NCBI RefSeq assembly: GCF_001598415.1
Contig: NZ_BCYX01000022.1
Location: 1 to 64,000 of the forward strand
Length of the DNA stretch: 64,000 bases
Direction of reading: 5' to 3'
Origin: Sphingomonas mali NBRC 15500
GTDB taxonomy: Bacteria; Pseudomonadota; Alphaproteobacteria; Sphingomonadales; Sphingomonadaceae
The position numbers and the translations under genes were made by a program. Of the stretch, positions 52,199-60,708 are shown in pieces; positions within the stretch are counted from its first letter, which is position 1, and every line of letters begins with the position of its first letter. The notes beneath the pieces are model-generated. The model did not search any database. It had not been told where the DNA came from and saw only the letters and a program-made list of their open reading frames with translations.

Positions 52199-53335
52199 TT
52201 GCCCGCACCCTTGAACATCCTGCACATGCATTCCTCGTTCAACCTGGGCGGCAAGGAAGCGCGCTCGGTTCAGTTGATCAACGCGTTCGGTGACCGCGCG
52301 CGGCACACGATCGTGTCAGGGATGCCCGACCAATATTCTGCGCGCGATGCGATCGCGCCGGGGATCGGCTACGAGATCGCGCAAAACCCGCCGCCGCTGA
52401 CGGGGCGTCCGTCGGTCGGCCGGTACGAGGCGATCGCCAAATATATGCGCCGCTTCGACCTGGTGCTGAGCTATAATTGGGGCGCGATCGACGCGGTGAT
52501 GGCGAAGCGCGTGTTCCCCAAGAACATGCCGCCGATCGTTCACCACGAGGATGGCTTCAACGCCGATGAAGCGATGAAGCTCAAGCCGCAGCGCGCGGTC
52601 TATCGCCGGATGGCGTTTCCCGCCGCTTATGCGGTGGTAGTGCCCTCAATGACGCTCGAATGGGTCGCGACCAATGTCTGGAAACAGTCGGCGCCGCGGC
52701 TGCGCCGGATTCCCAACGGGATCGACACCGCGCTCTACGCGAAGAAGCCCGATCCCAAGGCGATTCCGGGGCTGGTCCGCAAACCGGGCGAAGTGATCGT
52801 CGGCGCGCTGGCCGGGCTGCGCGAGGTCAAGAATCTGCCGGCGCTGGTGCGCGCGACAGCCGGCTGTTCGGCGCGGGTGCGGCTGGTGATCGTCGGCGAG
52901 GGGCCCGAGCGGGCGAAGATCGAGATGGCGGCGCGTGCGCTCGAAATGCAGGATAAGGTGCTGTTGCCCGGATTCCTGCCCGATCCGCACAAATATGTCG
53001 GGCTGTTCGACATCATGGCGCTGTCGTCATTGAGCGAGCAATTCCCGATCTCCGTGGTCGAGGGGATGGCGGCGGGATTGCCGATCGCCTCGGTCCCGGC
53101 GGGGGACATTCCGCACATGGTGAGCGAGGAAAACCGGCCCTACATCACGCCGCATTCGGGCGAGGTCGACCTGCGCGACGCGATCCAGGCGCTGGCGGCC
53201 GACGCCAAGCTGCGCGCGGCGATCGGCAAGGCCAACCGCGCCAAGGCGATCGCGGAGTATGACGACAAGGCGATGATCGCTGCCTATGCGCACCTATACG
53301 AGCAGGCCTTGGGCAGACCAGGCGTCCTGTCCTGA
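52199..53335 (+). CDS. Glycosyltransferase, GT4 family
   Basis: The product is 378 aa. The start is probably the TTG at 52199 (AGAGG seven bases upstream). GT-B fold landmarks: NILHMHSSFNLGGKEARSVQLI, the linker YAVVVPSMTLEWV, RRIPNGIDTALY, VGALAGLREVKNLPALV and the nucleotide-sugar site FDIMALSSLSEQFPISVVEGMAAGLPIASVPAGDIPHMV with the E-x7-E pattern. It likely adds a sugar to an envelope glycan. Donor and acceptor are unknown. Confidence 0.87.
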   Translation: MPAPLNILHMHSSFNLGGKEARSVQLINAFGDRARHTIVSGMPDQYSARDAIAPGIGYEIAQNPPPLTGRPSVGRYEAIAKYMRRFDLVLSYNWGAIDAVMAKRVFPKNMPPIVHHEDGFNADEAMKLKPQRAVYRRMAFPAAYAVVVPSMTLEWVATNVWKQSAPRLRRIPNGIDTALYAKKPDPKAIPGLVRKPGEVIVGALAGLREVKNLPALVRATAGCSARVRLVIVGEGPERAKIEMAARALEMQDKVLLPGFLPDPHKYVGLFDIMALSSLSEQFPISVVEGMAAGLPIASVPAGDIPHMVSEENRPYITPHSGEVDLRDAIQALAADAKLRAAIGKANRAKAIAEYDDKAMIAAYAHLYEQALGRPGVLS

Positions 53336-53403
53336 AGAGTATTTTGCTCGCCTATAGGCAGCGAAACGCTATAGGCTGCGTTATTCGATCACAGGAGAGT
53401 TAC

Positions 53404-54807
53404 GTGTTCAAGGGCTTGACGCCTATCGTCTATAACGGCCGCGAAGTGTGGCCGCTGGTGGAGGGCGGCAAGGGCGTTGCCGCGACCAATCATGCCAGCG
53501 CCGGCGCGTGGGCCGCCGCGGGCGGCATCGGCACGGTGTCCGCGGTCAACGCCGACAGCTACGACCCCGAAGGCAAGATCATTCCGCAGGTGTACAAGGC
53601 GCTGACTCGCCGCGAGCGCCATGAGGAACTGGTCGAATACGCGATCGAAGGCGCGGTCCAGCAGGTCAAGCGCGCGTTCGACATCGCCGGCGGCAAGGGC
53701 GCGATCAATATCAACGTGTTGTGGGAAATGGGCGGCGCGCAGCGGGTGCTGCATGGCGTGCTCGAGCGTACGCGCGGCCTTGTCGCGGGCGTCACCTGCG
53801 GCGCGGGCATGCCCTACAAGCTCAGCGAGATCGCCGCGTCGTACAACGTCAATTATCTGCCGATCGTCAGCTCCGGCCGCGCCTTCCGCGCGCTGTGGAA
53901 GCGTGCTTATTCGAAGGCGGCGGAATGGCTCGCCGCGGTGGTGTATGAGGACCCCTGGTTGGCGGGCGGGCATAACGGTCTGTCGAATGCCGAAAACCCG
54001 CTCGAGCCGCAGGATCCCTATCCGCGCGTCAAGGAATTGCGCGAGACGATGCGCGAGGGCGGTATTTCGGACGATGTGCCGATCGTGATGGCGGGCGGGG
54101 TGTGGTTCCTGCGCGACTGGAACGACTGGATCGACAATCCCGAACTCGGGAAGATCGCGTTTCAGTTCGGGACGCGGCCGCTGCTGACGCAGGAAAGCCC
54201 GATCCCCGAAGCCTGGAAGGCCAGGCTGACGCAGATCGAAGAAGGTGCCGTATTGCTGCACCGTTTCTCGCCGACCGGCTTTTATTCGTCGGCGGTACGC
54301 AATCCGTTCCTGCGCGCGCTCGAAGCACGGTCCGAGCGCCAGATCGCCTTTTCCACGCAGGAAGCCGGCGACCACACGTTCCAGCTCGATGTCGGGGTGA
54401 AGGGCAAGAACTTCTGGGTGACCAGGAACGACCTGCTCCGCGCGCGCGAATGGTTCGGCCATGGCTTCACCGAAGCGCTCAAGACTCCCGACAACACATT
54501 GGTGTTCGTGTCGCCGACCGAGAAAGCGGAAATCCGCAAGGATCAGGCCGACTGCATGGGGTGCCTGTCGCAATGCCTGTTCTCGAGCTGGGCCGACAGC
54601 GAGACCAACTCGACCGGGCGACTGGCCGACCCGCGCAGCTTCTGCATTCAGAAGACCCTGCAGGACATCGCGCATGGCGGCGACGTCGACCAGAATCTGA
54701 TGTTCGCCGGGCATGGCGCGTATAATTTCAAGAAGGATCCGTTCTATTCGAACGGCTTCGTGCCCACGGTTAAGCAATTGGTCGATCGCATCCTGACCGG
54801 CGATTGA
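53404..54807 (+). CDS. Nitronate monooxygenase-like flavoprotein with a four-cysteine motif
   Basis: The product is 467 aa from a GTG at 53404 with AGGAGAG upstream. TIM-barrel FMN features of the 2-nitropropane dioxygenase/NMO family are seen: GVAATNHASAGAWAAAGGIGTVSAVNADSY, GLVAGVTCGAGMPY, YLPIVSSGRAFRAL, VVYEDPWLAGGHNGLS and VMAGGVWF with the following FQFGTRPLLT. Unlike ordinary NMOs it has C384, C387, C391 and C414 (C-x2-C-x3-C-x22-C), a candidate iron-sulfur or zinc site. Substrate unknown. Confidence 0.82.
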   Translation: MFKGLTPIVYNGREVWPLVEGGKGVAATNHASAGAWAAAGGIGTVSAVNADSYDPEGKIIPQVYKALTRRERHEELVEYAIEGAVQQVKRAFDIAGGKGAININVLWEMGGAQRVLHGVLERTRGLVAGVTCGAGMPYKLSEIAASYNVNYLPIVSSGRAFRALWKRAYSKAAEWLAAVVYEDPWLAGGHNGLSNAENPLEPQDPYPRVKELRETMREGGISDDVPIVMAGGVWFLRDWNDWIDNPELGKIAFQFGTRPLLTQESPIPEAWKARLTQIEEGAVLLHRFSPTGFYSSAVRNPFLRALEARSERQIAFSTQEAGDHTFQLDVGVKGKNFWVTRNDLLRAREWFGHGFTEALKTPDNTLVFVSPTEKAEIRKDQADCMGCLSQCLFSSWADSETNSTGRLADPRSFCIQKTLQDIAHGGDVDQNLMFAGHGAYNFKKDPFYSNGFVPTVKQLVDRILTGD

Positions 54808-54881
54808 TTGCAAAGACGGATTGGCGGGCAGGCCAAGCGGAGCTTGGTTGCGCTGCAGCACGAACGCGTTAGCTTGACGGG

Positions 54882-55580
54882 ATGAAGCGCGCACTCGTCC
54901 TCCGTCACGTCGACCACGAAGGCATTGCCGGCTATCGCGAGCCCCTCGAGGCCGCGGGCTATGCGATCGAGCGCGTCGCGGCACACCATTCGGGATGTGC
55001 GGCGCTCGATACGCTGTCGCCCGATCTGCTGGTGGTCATGGGCGGACCGATGGGCGTCTATGATACCGATCGATTTCCCTGGTTGAGCGATGAAATCGCG
55101 GTGCTGCGCCGTCGGCTGGCGGCCGATCGTCCCACGCTGGGCGTATGCCTGGGCAGCCAGCTGATTGCCGCCGCGCTGGGCGCTGAGGTTCGCAAAGGGC
55201 CGGTGCGCGAGATTGGTTTTGCCCCGGTGACACTGACCGAGGCGGGGAAAGCAGGGCCGCTGAGGCATCTCGATGGGGTCGACCTGCTACACTGGCACGG
55301 CGACACATTCGACGTACCCGGGGCGACGGAATTGCTCGCGACAACCGCACCTTACGCGCAAGCCTTCGCACGCGGCTGCAATCTGCTGGCGCTGCAATTC
55401 CATGCCGAGATGGGTGAAGATGAGCGTTTCGAGCATTGGCTCGCCAATGACGGCGCCGATATCGCCGAGGTAGGAGAAACGCCCGATGCGTTACGCGATG
55501 CCCATGACCGACTGGGTCCAACCGCCGTCTCGGCGGGGCGTGCGATGATCGGCGAATGGCTGGCCGGGCTGGTCAGCTGA
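54882..55580 (+). CDS. Class I glutamine amidotransferase
   Basis: The product is 232 aa. The triad is C89 (GVCLGSQLIAAALGAEVRKGP) with H/E in LQFHAEMGEDE. It is of the GMP-synthase-like stand-alone class (VMGGPMGVYDTDRFPWLSDEI). The partner enzyme is unknown; such proteins act in various amidation or ammonia-release steps. It starts 74 bases after the nitronate monooxygenase-like gene. Confidence 0.85.
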   Translation: MKRALVLRHVDHEGIAGYREPLEAAGYAIERVAAHHSGCAALDTLSPDLLVVMGGPMGVYDTDRFPWLSDEIAVLRRRLAADRPTLGVCLGSQLIAAALGAEVRKGPVREIGFAPVTLTEAGKAGPLRHLDGVDLLHWHGDTFDVPGATELLATTAPYAQAFARGCNLLALQFHAEMGEDERFEHWLANDGADIAEVGETPDALRDAHDRLGPTAVSAGRAMIGEWLAGLVS

Positions 55581-55613
55581 TCGGGTTCGGCAGCTGGGCC
55601 GCCAAGGACAAGC

Positions 55614-56606
55614 TCAGATCCACCCCTCCAGCACCTGATCGGGCGGCCGGTGGCCGTCTGCCCAATGCTGGATGTTGCGGATGACGCGCTCGCCGGTGGC
55701 GGCGCGCGCTTCGAAGGTCGCCGACCCCATATGCGGCAGCAGCACGACATTGGGCAGCGCCAGCAGGCGCGGATCGATCTTGGGCTCGTGCGCGAAGACG
55801 TCGAGCCCGGCGCCGGCGATCTTGCCGCGCTCGAGCGCGTCGATCAGTGCGGCTTCGTCGATCGCCGACCCGCGCGACGTGTTGACGATATAGGCCTCGG
55901 GCTTGAGCAGCGACAGGCGGCGAGCGTCGAACATTTGCTCGGTCTGGTCGGTATGCGGCGTGTGGATCGAGATGAAATCGGATCCGGCCAGCATCTCGTC
56001 GAGATCGGCATGCCAGGTCGCCGCAAGTTCCTGTTCGACGCTTTCGGGCAGGCGATGGCGGTTATGGTAATGGACGGCGAGGCCAAAGCCGCGCGCGCGG
56101 ACAGCGACCGCCTGGCCGATCCGGCCCATGCCGACGATGCCCAAGGTCTTGCCGCCGATGCGGTGGCCAAGCATCGCGCCCGGGCTCCACCCGCTCCATT
56201 GGCCCGACCGCGCGAGCTTCTCGCCTTCGGCCAGGCGGCGCGGCACCGACAGGATCAGCGCCATCGTCATGTCCGCGGTGTCGTCGGTCAGCACGCCTGG
56301 CGTGTTGGTGACCAGGATGCCGCGCGCGCGGGCCGCCTTCAGATCGATATGATCGACGCCGTTGCCGAAATTGGCGATCAGCTTGAGGCGTTCGCCCGCC
56401 GCCTCGATCAAGTCGGCGTCGATCGTGTCTGTGACGGTCGGGACCAGCACATCTGCATCTTGAACCGCGGCGACGAGTTCGTCGCGGGTCATCGCGAGAT
56501 CCTGGCGATTGAGGCGCGCATCGAACAATTGCGCCATGCGGTCCATCACCGCATCGCTCAGTTCGCGCGTCACGATCACCCGAGGTTTGCGCTTTGACCC
56601 GGCCAT
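55614..56606 (-). CDS. D-2-hydroxyacid dehydrogenase
   Basis: The product is 330 aa from the ATG at 56606. NAD motif GIVGMGRIGQAV, arginine in NTSRGSAIDE, glutamate in AGAGLDVFAHEPKI and histidine in LLPHMGSATFEAR form the catalytic layout of the glyoxylate/hydroxypyruvate/phosphoglycerate dehydrogenase family; FGNGVDHIDLKAARARGILVTNTPGVLTDDTADMT is typical for glyoxylate/hydroxypyruvate reductases. Which 2-hydroxy acid it uses is uncertain. Divergent from the SH3-domain gene. Confidence 0.87.
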   Translation of the reverse strand: MAGSKRKPRVIVTRELSDAVMDRMAQLFDARLNRQDLAMTRDELVAAVQDADVLVPTVTDTIDADLIEAAGERLKLIANFGNGVDHIDLKAARARGILVTNTPGVLTDDTADMTMALILSVPRRLAEGEKLARSGQWSGWSPGAMLGHRIGGKTLGIVGMGRIGQAVAVRARGFGLAVHYHNRHRLPESVEQELAATWHADLDEMLAGSDFISIHTPHTDQTEQMFDARRLSLLKPEAYIVNTSRGSAIDEAALIDALERGKIAGAGLDVFAHEPKIDPRLLALPNVVLLPHMGSATFEARAATGERVIRNIQHWADGHRPPDQVLEGWI

Positions 56607-56709
56607 GCAATCGGCTTGGCGGCTTCGCGGGTTTTGGTCAATCCGGTTGATGCACTGCGGTGCCTGCGCAATAGGTGCGAATCGGTTGTGGCGTAAAAGG
56701 GGGATGGCC

Positions 56710-57210
56710 ATGCGTATTGGCTGGGCGTTGTCGGGGATCGCGGCGGCTGCGATTGCGGTGCCGGCGATTGCCGCGCTGGTGGAAAAGAAGCCGCCTTATT
56801 TCGCGTCGATCAACGCCAAGGCGGCGTTCATGCGCACCGGCCCGAGCCGGATCTATCCGGTCAGCTGGAAATATCAGCGCCAGGGGCTGCCGGTGAAGGT
56901 GATCGAGAATTACAAGGAAAAGGGTGGCGGCGCCTTTTGGCGCAAGATCGAGGATCCAGGCGGGACGCAGGGCTGGATGCAGGCGAACCTGCTCAGCGAC
57001 CAGCGCACTGCGATGGTCATGGGCGATATCGCCGAATTGCGCGACTCGCCGCGCTTCGCGGGGAAGGTCAATTGGCGGGCCGAGCCCGGCGTGATCGGCC
57101 GCGTGAGCAAGTGCGGCGACGGCTGGTGCTATCTCGACGTGACGGGGCGTGGCGGCTTTGTCGAAGTGAGCCATCTATGGGGCGTCGATCCGACCGAAAC
57201 GATCGAGTGA
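56710..57210 (+). CDS. Exported SH3-domain protein
   Basis: The product is 166 aa from the ATG at 56710 (AAAGGGGG six bases upstream; another ATG is at 56704). A signal peptide (MRIGWALSGIAAAAIAVPAIAA) leads to two bacterial SH3-like units (AAFMRTGPSRIYPVSWKYQRQGLPVKVIENY and AELRDSPRFAGKVNWRAEPGVIGRVSKCGDGWCYLDV). The cysteines in SKCGDGWC may pair. Such domains often bind peptidoglycan or partner proteins. It is coupled to the next gene (TGATG). Confidence 0.85.
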   Translation: MRIGWALSGIAAAAIAVPAIAALVEKKPPYFASINAKAAFMRTGPSRIYPVSWKYQRQGLPVKVIENYKEKGGGAFWRKIEDPGGTQGWMQANLLSDQRTAMVMGDIAELRDSPRFAGKVNWRAEPGVIGRVSKCGDGWCYLDVTGRGGFVEVSHLWGVDPTETIE

Positions 57211-57665
57211 TGCGGATCGAGGTGGACGACGTCTCGCGGCCGGAGGTGGTTGCGCTGGTCGAATATCATTTGCGATCGATGCACGAGATTTCGCCGCCCG
57301 ACAGTGTGTTCGCGCTCGACCTATCGGGGCTGAAGCATCCGAGCGTGACGTTCTGGACTGCGTGGGACGGTGACGATCTGCTCGGCATGGGCGGGTTGAA
57401 GCAACTCGACACCGAGAATGGCGAGATCAAATCGATGCGCACCGCACCGACCGCGTTGCGACGCGGCGTCGCGCGCGCGATGCTCGACCATATCCTGAGC
57501 GAGGCGCGGGCGAGGGGCTATCGGCGTCTCAGCCTGGAAACCGGCAGTAACGCGCCGTTCGCTCCGGCCTGGGCATTGTACGAGCGTGCGGGGTTCGTGC
57601 CCTGCTCGCCGTTTGGATCCTATATCGATATCAATTTCAGCCGGTATTTCAGCATCGACCTCTGA
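57210..57665 (+). CDS. GNAT-family N-acetyltransferase
   Basis: The product is 151 aa. The acetyl-CoA loop is GEIKSMRTAPTALRRGVARAMLDHILSEARARGYRRLSLET, followed by ALYERAGFVPCSPFGSY, typical for YncA/ElaA-like GNATs. The start overlaps the SH3 gene's stop by one base. Substrate unknown. Confidence 0.85.
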   Translation: MRIEVDDVSRPEVVALVEYHLRSMHEISPPDSVFALDLSGLKHPSVTFWTAWDGDDLLGMGGLKQLDTENGEIKSMRTAPTALRRGVARAMLDHILSEARARGYRRLSLETGSNAPFAPAWALYERAGFVPCSPFGSYIDINFSRYFSIDL

Positions 57666-58010
57666 TCCGGAGCGCTCGACGATCGCTCTCGAACACGCCC
57701 GAGGCAGCGTCCCGCGGGACGCCGGGCGCGTCGGCGTTCATCGTGTCTGGTTCCATTCGTCTCAAATCGGGGAACTTTTTCAAAGAGGCAGATTTTACGC
57801 CTGGAATTGGACGGCGCGGGCAGCGTTTTGCCGGGCGCCGACATCGTCGTTCCGATGGTCCGTTCTCGCAGACGGTCGTCGCGGCTTCATTATCGCTGCA
57901 GCCCTCAGGTTCCGTAACGTCAAAATGAGAAAAACATCTCCTATTGAAATGAATTTCAGAAACGGATAGCGCCGCCGCCTCAACAGCGTAAATGCGTAAG
58001 GGAGGATGTC
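57666..58010. other. 345-base intergenic region before the TonB-dependent receptor
   Basis: No credible gene is seen. It holds a perfect 16-bp palindrome GCGTCCCGCGGGACGC (57707-57722), a second C/G hairpin-like stretch near 57820-57842, and an AT-richer stretch (about 57925-57970, AAAATGAGAAAAACATC...) near the receptor start, which is the likely promoter/leader. AGGGAGGATGTC gives the receptor's ribosome-binding site. Confidence 0.6.
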
Positions 58011-60641
58011 ATGTCTGGAGTTTTCGATCGCTTTGTGACGGCGTGCGTCACGGCTGAGCAGCGCGGAACGACGGGTAGCGGCCGCCTCCGACTCGGGTTC
58101 AAGGCTGCGTTGCTGGTCGGTTCCGCAATCCTCCCGGCAACAGGGGCGATGGCGCAGGAAACGCCCGGCGCCACCCAGTCGGCACCTCCATCGACCGATC
58201 AGGCGACGCCCTCCAACACCGAGGCGCAATCGGACGGCCAGACGCTCAATGACATCGTCGTCGTCGGCAACACGTCGGGCAAGCGAACCCTGTTCAACTC
58301 CTCGTCGGACGTCACGCTGGCCAATGCCGCCGACATCCAGCGCAAGGCGCCGCGTTCGACCGCCGAAGCGCTCGAACTCGTGCCGGGGATCTTCGTCGAG
58401 GGCACCGCGGGTGCGGTCTCCAACAATTACTCGGTGCGTGGTCTGCGCGGCGGCGCCCAGACCTTCATCCAGCTCGAAGAAGACGGCATGCCGATCATCT
58501 ATGGCGGTGGCGGCGCCGACGAATATTTCCAGAACGACATCACGATCGATCGGCTCGAAGCGGTCGAAGGCGGGACGTCGGGCGTGCTGGCGGTCAACGG
58601 CGCTGCGGCGACGATCAATTTCATCTCGCTCAAGCCCAGCTACGACCGCGCCACCGCGATGGCGCGGTTCACCGGCACCAGCTATGGCGAGTTGCGCACC
58701 GACGGGTATTTCTCGGCGCCGCTCGCGGACAATGTGGCTTTCTCGGTCGGCGGCTATGTGACGTCGAACCCCGGATTCCGCCGCTCCGATTTCGATTACA
58801 CGACCTACCATTTCAAAGCGATGCTGGAGACCAAGTTCGCCGGCGGCGGTTTCCTGCGCTTCACCTTCAAGAAGGGCGATCAGCACGACGCTTATTATGC
58901 CGACATGCCGTTCACCTCGAACGGCGGTAAGATCGGTGACGTCCCCGGGCTCAATGGGCTGCGCGACAACATCGCGGGCCGCGCGTTCGGCCAGATCCTG
59001 GTGCCGGATTCCTGCGCGACCGGCACGTGCCTCCGGCCGTTCAGCCTGAGCGATGGTATCCACACCCAGACCACGCAATATCGCATCGATCTCGAAAAGC
59101 CGATCACCGACAAGATCAGCGTCTTCGCCCGCGCGCGCTATCTGAAGTCGTCGTTCGACTTCAATGGCATCTTCCCCGGATCGAACGGCCAGCCGCCGGC
59201 GTCGGCGGTCACGTATCTGACCCCTGGCGCGTCGCCGATTTCGAGCTTGCTCGCGCTTGGGACGGCTGCCTACGGCACGACCAATTTCGGCATCCGCAAC
59301 GTGGTGACGGGGCAGGTGATACCCGTCAGCGACACGGCGACGCTCAATGCCCTGAACGGCAATGGCCTGCTTCAGCAGACGGTGCTCAACCACCAACGGC
59401 TCGACAGCAAGGATTTCGGCAGCGATTTCGGCGTGACGTTCGACTTCGGCGGCGGCGCGATCGACAATTCGCTGACGGTCGGCGGCATGTATTACAACGT
59501 CACCAAATATAACGATCAGTCCGCCACCGCGTCGCTGATCAACGACGTGACTAATGGCTCGAACATCTACGACGTAGTCGCGCTCAACGCCTCGAATGGC
59601 GTGATCGGCCAGCTGACCAACAATGGCATGGTCAGCTACGGTGACTGGGGTCAGGGCATCTTCAAGGACAAGCTCGAATCGATTTCGGCCTATTTCAACG
59701 ACGAGTTGAAGATCGGCGACAATCTGCACATCGACTTCGGTGCGCGTTATGAACACGTCAAGGACCGGGTCGATATCGGCAATCAGGCGGCGGTCAATCC
59801 TCCGGTACCGGCGGGCACGCCGGGTCTCATTCCGACGCTCGGAGCATCGTTCGACGGCACGTATACGCGCCAGGAAGGCAGCTACGATCACCTCGCCGCG
59901 ACGGCGGGCATCAACTACACGCTGACCCGCAATTTCTCGGTCTACGCGCGCTATGCCCGCGGCTTCCAGACCAGCGCCGGCGACAATGGCGGGGTGCACC
60001 TGCCGGCCAATCTGACGTTGTACGAGGCCGGGGTGCGGTTCCAGTCGCGGATGCTGGTTGGGTCGCTGGTCGCGTTCAAGACGGAGTTCCGCAACCAGGG
60101 CTATACCTTCCTGGATCCGAGCGATCCGACCAAGGTCACCAACGCGACCGCCGACGACAACATCAAGGGCATCCAGCTCGATTTCGATCTGAAACCGGTC
60201 GATTTCTTCAAACTGTCGTTGTCGGGCGTGTATCAGGATCCCCAGCTGCAGAATCTGCGGTTCAACGGCACTGCGCAGCCGCAATATGAAGGCAACACGC
60301 CCGAACGGACGCCGAAAGAATTGCTGACGGTCACGCCGCAATTCATCCTGCCGGGCGGGCTCGGCGAGATTTACGGCCGGTACAAATATATCGGCAAGAT
60401 CTTCGCCGATGCCGGCAACGGCGTCGCGCTGCCCGCTTACGGCGTGTTCAGCGTCGGCGGCTCGATCAACCTGTCGTCCAAGATCAACCTCAACGTCAGC
60501 GTCGACAATTTGACCAATGCGCGCGGCTATACCGAAGGCAATCCGCGCCAGGGCCAGACCCAGTCGATCGTCAACGGCTATTTCTATGGCCGCGGCATCG
60601 TCGGGCGCAACGTTCTCGCCAGCATCACGGCGAAGTTCTGA
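58011..60641 (+). CDS. TonB-dependent outer-membrane receptor
   Basis: The product is 876 aa. A signal peptide (ending AMAQ) is followed by a plug domain (DIVVVGNTSGKRTLFNSSSDVTLANAADIQRKAPRSTAEALELVPGIFVEG, then NNYSVRGLRGG) and a 22-strand barrel ending in the aromatic F (ASITAKF). It takes up a large substrate with energy from the TonB system. The N-terminus before the signal core is unusually long (about 35 residues). The debranching-like hydrolase and halogenase downstream suggest a sugar or plant/aromatic glycoside substrate. Confidence 0.92.
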   Translation: MSGVFDRFVTACVTAEQRGTTGSGRLRLGFKAALLVGSAILPATGAMAQETPGATQSAPPSTDQATPSNTEAQSDGQTLNDIVVVGNTSGKRTLFNSSSDVTLANAADIQRKAPRSTAEALELVPGIFVEGTAGAVSNNYSVRGLRGGAQTFIQLEEDGMPIIYGGGGADEYFQNDITIDRLEAVEGGTSGVLAVNGAAATINFISLKPSYDRATAMARFTGTSYGELRTDGYFSAPLADNVAFSVGGYVTSNPGFRRSDFDYTTYHFKAMLETKFAGGGFLRFTFKKGDQHDAYYADMPFTSNGGKIGDVPGLNGLRDNIAGRAFGQILVPDSCATGTCLRPFSLSDGIHTQTTQYRIDLEKPITDKISVFARARYLKSSFDFNGIFPGSNGQPPASAVTYLTPGASPISSLLALGTAAYGTTNFGIRNVVTGQVIPVSDTATLNALNGNGLLQQTVLNHQRLDSKDFGSDFGVTFDFGGGAIDNSLTVGGMYYNVTKYNDQSATASLINDVTNGSNIYDVVALNASNGVIGQLTNNGMVSYGDWGQGIFKDKLESISAYFNDELKIGDNLHIDFGARYEHVKDRVDIGNQAAVNPPVPAGTPGLIPTLGASFDGTYTRQEGSYDHLAATAGINYTLTRNFSVYARYARGFQTSAGDNGGVHLPANLTLYEAGVRFQSRMLVGSLVAFKTEFRNQGYTFLDPSDPTKVTNATADDNIKGIQLDFDLKPVDFFKLSLSGVYQDPQLQNLRFNGTAQPQYEGNTPERTPKELLTVTPQFILPGGLGEIYGRYKYIGKIFADAGNGVALPAYGVFSVGGSINLSSKINLNVSVDNLTNARGYTEGNPRQGQTQSIVNGYFYGRGIVGRNVLASITAKF

Positions 60642-60657
60642 TAGGTAAAGGGGGCGC

Positions 60658-60684
60658 GCCGGCCCGGGGCGTTCCCGGGCTGGC
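60658..60684 (+). other. Stem-loop between receptor and hydrolase genes
   Basis: GCCG-GCCCGGG and CCCGGGC-TGGC pair (one G-T) around a 5-base loop, 16 bases after the receptor stop. No T tract follows. It may separate high expression of the receptor from lower expression of downstream genes. Confidence 0.5.
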
Positions 60685-60708
60685 GTGATCTTGCACGAAG
60701 GACAAGTG

